Source: Arcobacter_B sp049472135 (GTDB taxonomy: Bacteria; Campylobacterota; Campylobacteria; Campylobacterales; Arcobacteraceae). From it: 64,000 bases of DNA. Under the pieces are notes generated by a model that was not told the DNA's origin, did no database searches, and worked only from the letters and a program-made list of their open reading frames with translations. Shown here piece after piece: positions 1-7,184 of the stretch (its first letter is position 1; each line of letters begins with the position of its first letter). Location: the NCBI RefSeq assembly GCF_049472135.1, contig NZ_JBMOVV010000007.1:1-64000 (forward strand), given 5' to 3'. A program made the translations under genes and the position numbers.

Positions 1-1338
1 ACTTACTGTTGGTACTTGATTATTTAAACTAGCATTTGTTGTATCTGCTGTTGTTGTAGTATTTCCTGCATTATCTGTAGCTACTACTGCTATATTTAAA
101 TTACTAGCAACTGTTGAACCTGACACTATTGTATATGTTGCTGTCCATGTTCCACTTGAATTTGAAGCTGCTACAGAGCTTCCTCCACCAAATGCTGAGA
201 AATCAACAGTTACTGAAGATACTGTATCACTATTATTATCTCCACCTGCAGTGTTATTCCAAGTTGCTGTAACAGTATCACCTACAATATATGTTCCAGC
301 TGTACCACTTGCTCCACTTATTGAAATATTAGCATCACTTACAGTTGCTAATTCACTATCTACTGTAGCATTTGATGTATCTGCTGTTGTTGTAGTATTT
401 CCTGCACTATTAGTAGCTTTTACTGATATATTTACATTTGTAGTATCTATAGAACCTGACACTATAGTATATGTCGCCGTCCATGTTCCACTTGAATTAG
501 AAGCTGATACTGCACTTCCTCCACCAAATGCTGAGAAATCAACTGTTACAGAAGAAATATCACTATTATTATCCCCTCCTGCTGTATTATCCCATACTGC
601 AGTTACTGTATCTCCAACTTTATAAGCACCACTTGTTCCAGTTGCCCCACTTATTGAAATATTAGCATCACTTACTGTTGGTACTTGATTATTTAAACTA
701 GCATTTGTTGTATCTGCTGTTGTTGTAGTATTTCCTGCATTATCTGTAGCTACTACTGCTATATTTAAATTACTAGCAACTGTTGAACCTGACACTATTG
801 TATATGTTGCTGTCCATGTTCCACTTGAATTTGAAGCTGCTACAGAGCTTCCTCCACCAAATGCTGAGAAATCAACAGTTACTGAAGATACTGTATCACT
901 ATTATTATCTCCACCTGCAGTGTTATTCCAAGTTGCTGTAACAGTATCACCTACAATATATGTTCCAGCTGTACCACTTGCTCCACTTATTGAAATATTA
1001 GCATCACTTACAGTTGCTAATTCACTATCAACTGTTGCATTTGATGTATCAGCTGTTGTTGTAGTATTCCCTGCACTATCAGTAGCTTTTACTGATATAT
1101 TTACATTTGTAGTATCAATAGAGCCTGACACTATAGTATATGTCGCTGTCCATGTTCCACTTGAATTAGAAGCTGATACTGCACTTCCTCCACCAAATGC
1201 TGAGAAATCAACTGTTACAGAAGAAATATCACTATTATTATCTCCACCTGCTGTGTTATTCCATGTTGCAGTTACTGTATCTCCAACTTTATATGCACCA
1301 CTTGTTCCAGTTGCTCCACTTATTGAAATATTTCCATC
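1..1338. repeat. In-frame tandem repeat, 669-base double unit (336+333), two copies visible
   Basis: Bases 1-669 repeat at 670-1338. Each 669-base period (223 codons) contains an A unit (1-336, 670-1005) and a B unit (337-669, 1006-1338) that resemble each other. By reading, the two A units appear identical at the nucleotide level, while the B units differ at scattered, mostly third-codon positions. The array continues past the left edge. The period is a multiple of three, so copy-number change keeps the frame. Confidence 0.9.
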
Positions 1339-2655
1339 CGTTACTATAGGAGCAGTTGCATCTATACTATCAGCATTTTGAGTTATAGATGTATTATAAG
1401 TAGCACTATTATTTCCTGCAGAATCTGATAAAATAAAAGATACAGGGATACTATCTCCAGCAGCTCTATTTGTATCTGATGAAGTTACAGTATATGTTGC
1501 ACTATAATTTCCTCCTCCATCATCTGTAAAACCAGTTACAGCTACGCCATTTACACTTCCACTATTTAAAGTTAATCCTGCTTCACCTGCTGTTATACTT
1601 ACAGTCACTGCATTACCTATTTTCATAGGTGAATTTGGAATAGTTACATTTGTAATTACTGGATTATTTGCATCTATACTATCACTTGCTTGAGATATAG
1701 CTGTTGTAAATGCAGCACTTGTATTTCCTGAACTATCTGTTAATGTAAAGTTTACTGGTATATCACTTCCAGCAGCTGCATCTGTACCACCATTTGTTAC
1801 TGTAAAAGTTGCTGTATATGTAGTGTCATTTGTCTTACTTAAACTTCCAAGGGTAAAGCCACCAATAGTACCACTAATAGCACCACTTCCAGTAGTATAA
1901 TCATCACTATCACTTGAGACTGTGATTGTTACTGTTACTACATCTCCTACTTTCATTGCTGTATCTGGAATAGAAACTGATGAAATTGTTGGGGCTGTTG
2001 AATCTGCCGCACTCCATTGTGCGTATAAAGTAGTACTAGATGAAATAGAAATATTTTGTCCATCAGAATAGGTAGTTCCACTTCCATCAGAATTAGTATT
2101 CCAACCAGAAAAAGTATATCCTGTTCTTGAAAAACCATTAGATGTCAAAATAACACTTGTACTATTACCACTTGTAACAGAACCACTTGTAACACTAGAT
2201 GTCGAACCAGAATCAGAACCATTACCATCAAATGTGATAGTATATGTTGTTGTTGAATCACAATCAGAATTATTACCACATGCGGCACCAGAATTAGGAC
2301 CACTCATACAAGTGTTAAAAAAAGTACTACAAATATAAGCAAATTTTTTACGTTCAGAGATATCACCTGAAAACATACTTTTATTTTCATTAGTTGGTTT
2401 TATTAAGTCATTGTTTTTCAAAAAACTAAGAACATCATCATTTTGTTCTTTACTATTTTTTTTATTTTGATTTATTTTACTAAAACTGTTAAAGGGGTCA
2501 TTAAAACTACTTTTTTCAACAAGTTTTTTTGACTCAACAGCAGCAGCTTTAAACTTCTTTCTACTACTTGAACTATTTTTTAGATTACTTGCTATTGCAG
2601 GTGAACCTAAAAAAACAAAAGGCAATATAGCCTTTGCCAAATCTTTTTTTGTCAT
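1..2655 (-). CDS. Secreted Ig-like/InlB-repeat surface protein, C-terminus beyond the window
   Basis: Reading on the minus strand from ATG at 2655, 885 codons stay open to the window edge, so the protein is partial. It starts with a Sec signal peptide (MTKKDLAKAILPFVFLGSPA...IAS). A charged Lys/Ser/Asn-rich stretch follows, then a four-cysteine cluster (C109, C116, C126, C132). Next is a Listeria-Bacteroides (InlB B-type) repeat ending GYTFSGWNT...TLYAQW. Two divergent Ig-like domains follow, then near-identical tandem Ig-like units of 111-112 residues rich in Ser, Thr, Gly, Asp and Asn (motifs such as VGDTVTATWNNTAGGDNNSD and FSAFGGGS). It is the last visible gene of a five-gene operon, 19 bases after the disulfide isomerase, with an AGAGG ribosome site. 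The likely role is an adhesin or other large exported repeat protein. The anchor and export route are not visible because the C-terminus is missing. Apparent open frames on the other strand here are shadows. Confidence 0.88.
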   Translation of the reverse strand, partial: MTKKDLAKAILPFVFLGSPAIASNLKNSSSSRKKFKAAAVESKKLVEKSSFNDPFNSFSKINQNKKNSKEQNDDVLSFLKNNDLIKPTNENKSMFSGDISERKKFAYICSTFFNTCMSGPNSGAACGNNSDCDSTTTYTITFDGNGSDSGSTSSVTSGSVTSGNSTSVILTSNGFSRTGYTFSGWNTNSDGSGTTYSDGQNISISSSTTLYAQWSAADSTAPTISSVSIPDTAMKVGDVVTVTITVSSDSDDYTTGSGAISGTIGGFTLGSLSKTNDTTYTATFTVTNGGTDAAAGSDIPVNFTLTDSSGNTSAAFTTAISQASDSIDANNPVITNVTIPNSPMKIGNAVTVSITAGEAGLTLNSGSVNGVAVTGFTDDGGGNYSATYTVTSSDTNRAAGDSIPVSFILSDSAGNNSATYNTSITQNADSIDATAPIVTDGNISISGATGTSGAYKVGDTVTATWNNTAGGDNNSDISSVTVDFSAFGGGSAVSASNSSGTWTATYTIVSGSIDTTNVNISVKATDSAGNTTTTADTSNATVDSELATVSDANISISGASGTAGTYIVGDTVTATWNNTAGGDNNSDTVSSVTVDFSAFGGGSSVAASNSSGTWTATYTIVSGSTVASNLNIAVVATDNAGNTTTTADTTNASLNNQVPTVSDANISISGATGTSGAYKVGDTVTAVWDNTAGGDNNSDISSVTVDFSAFGGGSAVSASNSSGTWTATYTIVSGSIDTTNVNISVKATNSAGNTTTTADTSNATVDSELATVSDANISISGASGTAGTYIVGDTVTATWNNTAGGDNNSDTVSSVTVDFSAFGGGSSVAASNSSGTWTATYTIVSGSTVASNLNIAVVATDNAGNTTTTADTTNASLNNQVPTVS

Positions 2656-2674
2656 TTCTTACCTCTCTACTACT

Positions 2675-3361
2675 TTATTTTAATTTATTTAAAAACTCTT
2701 GATAATTTAATCTTTTCCCGTTTTTATCATATAAACTTGGTGTTCCTCTTACAGCCAACTCTAGAGTTAAACTGATATTTTTTTCTAACTCCTCACTTTT
2801 TTTATTTGAAAAAGATTTATACTCTTTTGAGTTATTTATAAGTACATCTTTTAAAGCCTCATATCTATTATCTTTTGATAGTATATAATTAGACATAGCA
2901 ACTGCTTCTTTATGAAAAGCAAGTGGATATAAAAAGTAGTATATCTTTACTTTATCTTTTATATCTAGATTTGATAACTCTTTTTCAAACTTTTTACAAT
3001 ATGGACACTCAGGATCAGTAAAAAGATAATACTCTTCTTTTCCATTTCCATAAGCAAAGTTAGCAAACTTTTTATATTTACTCATATCTCTTTTTATATA
3101 TAAAGGTTCATTTACACTATTTTCTATTGCTCTACCAAAAAAAGTATATTTTAAATCCTTAGTCATATAAAACATCAATGCCTTAGTACCTTTAGGTGTA
3201 TTTCTTGTACCTTTTAATAAATAAATAGAATCATACTCTCTAAACTCATTTACTTCTATTCCATTTTGTTTTACAATTTGTAGATTATTAAAAAACTCTA
3301 CATCTTTATTTTTAGCCCATATTGAGGATAAAAACAAACATAAAATCAATATATACTTCAT
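2675..3361 (-). CDS. Periplasmic thiol:disulfide isomerase, DsbC/DsbG-like (CPYC)
   Basis: The 228-residue protein has a short signal peptide (MKYILILCLFLSSIWA). An N-terminal domain like the DsbC dimerisation region is followed by a thioredoxin fold with the active site C119-P-Y-C122 in FTDPECPYCKKF and a cis-Pro loop RGTPSLY. The length matches the DsbC/DsbG family. It probably forms or reshuffles disulfides in exported proteins. The start overlaps the stop of the upstream gene by four bases (ATGA), with AAGGA in front, so it is translationally coupled. The next gene encodes a secreted protein with a four-cysteine cluster, a natural client. A second, unrelated-looking disulfide protein is at 32271-33110. 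Isomerase rather than oxidase activity is inferred from the family. Confidence 0.85.
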   Translation of the reverse strand: MKYILILCLFLSSIWAKNKDVEFFNNLQIVKQNGIEVNEFREYDSIYLLKGTRNTPKGTKALMFYMTKDLKYTFFGRAIENSVNEPLYIKRDMSKYKKFANFAYGNGKEEYYLFTDPECPYCKKFEKELSNLDIKDKVKIYYFLYPLAFHKEAVAMSNYILSKDNRYEALKDVLINNSKEYKSFSNKKSEELEKNISLTLELAVRGTPSLYDKNGKRLNYQEFLNKLK

Positions 3362-4533
3362 AGTTTTTCCTTTGTTAAATTTTTAAAATCAAATATATGT
3401 CTTGTAAGAGAACTATCCTCACTTATAATCTCAGGATTTATACTATCTGGAATAATTGCTACATCATAAATCTGGTCAACATCTCCATCAAACTTGATAT
3501 ATCCAATCACGCTATTATCTTCTAAGTTTATCATCCAAACTCCTGCATAAGTTTCATTATACTCTTTAGATATTGGCATAGGGTTTTTCATATCACTTAC
3601 TCTTACTTGAGAAGTTCCTACAAACATAATCCCACCATAAAAGTATAAACCTCTTGTAAAACCTTGAAGTTTTACGATTTGTGTTCTTTCTTTGGTTATT
3701 GGATTGTATTTAAATACTGTTCCATACCCTGAATCACATACATAAACTTCTCCATTATACACTTTTGGTGAATGAGGCATAATCATACCATCTATTAAAA
3801 TCTCATTTGTATCTACATCTATAAGTGTTCCATCATAGATTTTTGTTTCATTCCATGAGTCTCTTGTATCTTCTTTATTAAAAGTAGTTACATACTTTGG
3901 TTTACCATCAAGCATTGCCATCCCATTTAGATGACATCTATCCTCAGGTACTAACTCACTAATAAAAGGAGGCTTCCATCTTGCTACAAAAGAGCTATCA
4001 GGACTTAATGTACTTAAACATGAAAAAGTAGAGTTCACTACCCAAAGACCTTCATCTCCCCATGCTATATCATGGATATTTATCATTCCTGTAGTAAGAC
4101 TTGCTCTATGAAGATATAGTGAGTCAGCTTTTTTTATCTCAGAAAGCTCTTTTTCTCTTTCATCTTTAAGTCTTTGCATCTCTTCTTTATCTTTTTCCAA
4201 AACTTTTTTTGTAAAGTTTCCAGTATTATCTAAAGAACCTTTTTTTATACTTTCAAGTACTTCATCACTTCTTCTAAACTCAACTACAGATGTTAAAGTT
4301 CCTAAAGTTATCCTATCTTCATCTACATAAACGCCCATAGGTCTTGGGAAAGCTTTTAGATTTGTATCAAGATTCCCTTCTTCATCACTTCTTACAAGAA
4401 TCAATCTCTCACTTTGATAGCTTGTAACTGCAAGTGATATATTCAAAGCTTTTAAAATCTTTGGAAAGTTATCACTATATGTGCTAGAAAAATCAAATTT
4501 ATCCTCTTCATTTTCTATATTAGTATCTACCAT
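3358..4533 (-). CDS. DUF4915/TIGR03032-like beta-propeller protein
   Basis: The 391-residue protein has no signal peptide. It resembles the uncharacterised DUF4915/TIGR03032 family in motifs such as RPMGVYVDEDRITLGT, HDIAWGDEGLWVVNS, FSCLSTLSPDSSFVARWKPP, CHLNGMAM, MPHSPKVYNGEVYVCDSGYG and FTRGLYFYGG. Repeating GxLWVVN/VYVCDS strands suggest a beta-propeller. A highly charged insert around residues 85-125, rich in Glu and Lys, is probably a coiled coil. It starts 14 bases inside the end of the protease gene with a strong AAGGAG site, and its own stop overlaps the disulfide isomerase start. The family has no established function that I know of. The operon suggests a role in making or modifying the surface protein. 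The family call comes from recalled motifs and was not checked by search. Confidence 0.7.
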   Translation of the reverse strand: MVDTNIENEEDKFDFSSTYSDNFPKILKALNISLAVTSYQSERLILVRSDEEGNLDTNLKAFPRPMGVYVDEDRITLGTLTSVVEFRRSDEVLESIKKGSLDNTGNFTKKVLEKDKEEMQRLKDEREKELSEIKKADSLYLHRASLTTGMINIHDIAWGDEGLWVVNSTFSCLSTLSPDSSFVARWKPPFISELVPEDRCHLNGMAMLDGKPKYVTTFNKEDTRDSWNETKIYDGTLIDVDTNEILIDGMIMPHSPKVYNGEVYVCDSGYGTVFKYNPITKERTQIVKLQGFTRGLYFYGGIMFVGTSQVRVSDMKNPMPISKEYNETYAGVWMINLEDNSVIGYIKFDGDVDQIYDVAIIPDSINPEIISEDSSLTRHIFDFKNLTKEKL

Positions 4534-5575
4534 TTAACTCCTTTTTTAAATTTATTATTAAAGTTTCTATTTTTTCATTTGGATTTTGAGATATTTTAAG
4601 TGCCAATAAGCCAGAAAAAAGTGGTGCACTAGCACTTGTACCTCCAAAGTTTCCATAGTTATTATTAATTTTTGTTGTTTTTATATTTGTTGGAAGGATA
4701 GTATCTACAACATCTCCATAATTACTATATTTTTTATTTGTTCCTATAGTTATAACTTCAGGGATTGAAGCTTCTGTAGAGAAAGACTCTATTTTTCTTG
4801 AATCATTACCAGCAGCAAAAACAACAGCTGTATCTTTTGATATGCTTTTTATTACATCATATATTGGTTCTAAAAGAACTGGTGAATTCCAAGAACAATT
4901 TATAATATCTGCACCAGCTTTTTTGGAAACGGTAAAAGATATAATAGTATCAGATGTAGTATTTGTAGTTTGTCTTATAGCTATAAGATTTGCTTCTGGT
5001 GCAATTCCATTGACACCTACACTATTATGCTGAGCAAATATTATACCTGCTACTTGTGTGCCATGGTTATCTATCTTTAATTTTGGAGAAGAGTTCAAGT
5101 TTTTATTATCACTATCATAAGAAAATAGTACATTTACACCTTTTAAATCCTCATGCACTAAATCAAAGCCATCATCAATAATAGCTATATTTACACCTTC
5201 TCCTTTAGTATTTTTCCATAACTTTTTTAGATTGAAATCTGATACAATATTAGTTGCTTTAAAACTATTTTTTACTTTTTGTTGTAAAATATTAGGCTGA
5301 GCATAAATTATAAAATCTTTTTTTTCTAGCTCTTTTGCATAAGTTAATGAATCTTTAACTTCAACTAAAAAAAGATTAGAGTCTTCTAAAAAAGCTATTT
5401 GTTTCAAAGGTTTGTCTAGTTTTTCTAATAGCTGTTTTTTATTAAGTGTTGTTTTTATAATCACACTTGGTAATACTTTAAAGTTTTTACATACTTTATT
5501 ATTAAAGTTGTTAATACAAGTAGTAGCATATGTTATACTAAAAATAGTACATAGAATAAAAATAATTTTAAACAT
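4520..5575 (-). CDS. Exported S8 subtilisin-like serine protease
   Basis: The protein has a signal peptide (MFKIIFILCTIFSITYA), an inhibitor-like propeptide (about residues 35-95, ending IIYAQPN) and a compact S8 catalytic domain. The triad is visible: Asp134 in IAIIDDGFD, His171 in DNHGTQVAGI and Ser314 in GGTSASAPLFSG, with oxyanion Asn257 in FAAGND. At about 350 residues it is a minimal secreted subtilase without extra C-terminal domains. The ATG at 5575 shares its A with the TGA of the upstream gene. A TTG one codon earlier (5578) is the alternative. Its place between an APS kinase and a surface-protein cassette suggests it processes the repeat protein or another exported partner, but its substrate is unknown. 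Confidence 0.88.
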   Translation of the reverse strand: MFKIIFILCTIFSITYATTCINNFNNKVCKNFKVLPSVIIKTTLNKKQLLEKLDKPLKQIAFLEDSNLFLVEVKDSLTYAKELEKKDFIIYAQPNILQQKVKNSFKATNIVSDFNLKKLWKNTKGEGVNIAIIDDGFDLVHEDLKGVNVLFSYDSDNKNLNSSPKLKIDNHGTQVAGIIFAQHNSVGVNGIAPEANLIAIRQTTNTTSDTIISFTVSKKAGADIINCSWNSPVLLEPIYDVIKSISKDTAVVFAAGNDSRKIESFSTEASIPEVITIGTNKKYSNYGDVVDTILPTNIKTTKINNNYGNFGGTSASAPLFSGLLALKISQNPNEKIETLIINLKKELNGRY

Positions 5576-6168
5576 CAATTATTCTTTAGATATTCTAATA
5601 TTTTGTTAACTGAATCTTCAATTGACAAGTTTCTTAGTATAATTTCTGGTTTTTTAGGTACTTCATAATTAGAGTCAACACCTGTAAAGTTTTTAACTTC
5701 ACCTGCTCTTGCTTTTTTATATAAGCCTTTAGGATCTCTTTTTTCACATACTTCTAAAGGAGTATCAACAAAAACTTCGATGAATTCATCCTCTTTTACT
5801 AAGCTTCGTGCAAATTCTCTTTCTTTTTCAAAAGGACTAATAAATGCAGTTATTACAATAAGACCTGAATCAACTAATATTTGAGATAAATGTGAAACTC
5901 TTCTTATATTTTCGATTCTGTCACTATCACTAAATCCTAAATCACTATTTAGAGTATGTCTTAAGTTATCTCCATCAAGTAAATATGTTTTAAAACCTTT
6001 TTTAAAAAGTTTTACTTCAAGTGCATTTGCCAAAGTTGACTTTCCACTTGCACTAAGACCTGTGAACCATATAATCAAAGGTTTTTGTTTTAGATTTTCT
6101 TCTCTATCTATTTTTTTTATACATGTTTTATGAATATAAAGATTTTTTGATGGTTTAATATCTAACAT
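5575..6168 (-). CDS. cysC: Adenylylsulfate (APS) kinase, CysC-type
   Basis: The 197-residue protein shows the P-loop IIWFTGLSASGKST (GLSASGKS at 37-44) and the family blocks YLLDGDNLRHTLNSDLGFS, DRIENIRRVSHLSQ, VITAFISPF and FIEVFVDTPLEVCEKRDPKGLYKKARAG. It is full length for CysC. The family phosphorylates APS to PAPS. No ATP sulfurylase or PAPS reductase is visible, and the gene instead heads an operon with a protease, a propeller protein, a disulfide isomerase and a repeat surface protein. PAPS made here may therefore feed a sulfotransferase rather than sulfur assimilation, which is inference. The only purine-rich ribosome-like site (AGGGG) lies 14 bases from the ATG, inside the loop of a perfect inverted repeat. 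Confidence 0.9.
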   Translation of the reverse strand: MLDIKPSKNLYIHKTCIKKIDREENLKQKPLIIWFTGLSASGKSTLANALEVKLFKKGFKTYLLDGDNLRHTLNSDLGFSDSDRIENIRRVSHLSQILVDSGLIVITAFISPFEKEREFARSLVKEDEFIEVFVDTPLEVCEKRDPKGLYKKARAGEVKNFTGVDSNYEVPKKPEIILRNLSIEDSVNKILEYLKNN

Positions 6169-6170
6169 AT

Positions 6171-6205
6171 TTATCTAATAATCCCCTACTTTTATTATTA
6201 GATAA
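6171..6205 (-). promoter_or_regulatory. Perfect 12-bp inverted repeat directly before cysC
   Basis: TTATCTAATAAT (6171-6182) and ATTATTAGATAA (6194-6205) are exact inverted repeats around an 11-base spacer. Read on the minus strand the loop is AAAAGTAGGGG, so the only ribosome-site-like sequence sits in the loop and the stem ends two bases before the ATG. The right arm is also part of a second palindrome, ATTATTA-GA-TAATAAT (6194-6209). It could be an operator (Fur-like AT-rich sites look similar) or a translational control hairpin. Confidence 0.6.
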
Positions 6206-6271
6206 TAATACCATGTTTTTACTATTAATAGATAAGAGCATTATAAAGAATTAATATTTTTTATATAAAAC

Positions 6272-7060
6272 TTATTTCTCCCAAGAAATCAAAGCCCACT
6301 GTACAAACTCATCTTTTTGTTTTTTTTCTAAATCTAAAGTATCATAATAGTTTTCAAGTCTTTTTATTTCATCTTCACTTAGTCCATCTATACTCCATGA
6401 AACTGATTCTATAAACTTCTCTTTTGAAGTATAAATACTACTTCTTCCTTCACTTTGTATGAAATTTACTGAGGCATTTATTCCCATTTGATATAAGATA
6501 TTTAGTACATAAATATAATCTGGTTTTTTTATTATTTTTCTTTGCATTGCATCTAGTATTTCATCTGATACAAATGAGCCACCTTTTTTATATGAAATTA
6601 TTACTTTTTTATTTGCTTTATTATTTAGTTTTGTTAAAGCCTCTTTCATATCTTTTACTTCCATTGATCTTGAGGCTATTACTAAATCTGCATTTGGTAC
6701 ATCATCCCAAGAGTCATACCATGATTTATTTATAGTTTTTATGTTTGATATATTTTGTTCTTTTGCATTTTGACTTAAGATTTCAAGCATTTTTGGTGAA
6801 TAATCCAAACAGTAAACCTCATCAAGCTTTGATGAAAGCTTTAAAGATAAGTTTCCAACTCCACATCCTACATCAAGTAAGCTATTTATTCCTTCTAAAT
6901 CAAGTTTTTCTAAAAACTGTTCATTATAAATAGACTTATGAACTCTTTTATTCATAGAAGGTGCTTTTTCATCCCACGCTTCTTTTCCCTTTGCTTTAAA
7001 AGACGTAAGCTCTTTTTGTTTTATATACATTTCATTAAAATTTATATCTTCATATTTCAT
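6272..7060 (-). CDS. Class I SAM-dependent methyltransferase
   Basis: The 262-residue protein has the SAM-binding motif I SLLDVGCGVGNLSLKLS, an acidic motif II VYCLDYSPKML and motif DLVIASRSMEV. No specific substrate motif is recognised. An AAGGA site precedes the ATG. It diverges from the ABC importer operon across a 124-base gap that holds a perfect palindrome, so the two may share a regulator. A role linked to the imported metal or ligand is possible but only suggested by position. Confidence 0.75.
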   Translation of the reverse strand: MKYEDINFNEMYIKQKELTSFKAKGKEAWDEKAPSMNKRVHKSIYNEQFLEKLDLEGINSLLDVGCGVGNLSLKLSSKLDEVYCLDYSPKMLEILSQNAKEQNISNIKTINKSWYDSWDDVPNADLVIASRSMEVKDMKEALTKLNNKANKKVIISYKKGGSFVSDEILDAMQRKIIKKPDYIYVLNILYQMGINASVNFIQSEGRSSIYTSKEKFIESVSWSIDGLSEDEIKRLENYYDTLDLEKKQKDEFVQWALISWEK

Positions 7061-7117
7061 ATTTTTCCTTTGAAAAAGAGAATATCAAATAATAAATTAA
7101 GAGAAAATATATTATTA

Positions 7118-7132
7118 TGCAACTAAGTTGCA
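7118..7132. promoter_or_regulatory. Palindrome TGCAACT-A-AGTTGCA in a divergent promoter region
   Basis: A 15-base perfect dyad with AT-rich flanks that also pair roughly (ATTATTA on the left, ATTAATAA on the right). It lies between the divergent methyltransferase and ABC importer genes, 53 bases before the importer start. Its shape fits a dimeric repressor site. The regulator is not known. Confidence 0.55.
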
Positions 7133-7184
7133 ATTAATAAACTTTTAAATATGATTCCAATTATTATTATCTTAAAGGAATTAC

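Noticed and set aside
251..1381. Plus-strand open frames over the repeat region (251-625, 920-1381)
   Set aside because: They mirror the repeats of the minus-strand gene, lack ribosome sites, and have low-complexity Val/Pro/Ser translations typical of an antisense shadow.
1..1400. Regular repeats that could suggest a CRISPR array or intergenic satellite
   Set aside because: Units are 333-336 bases, a multiple of three, and keep one open minus-strand frame of Ig-like domains; there are no short spacers.
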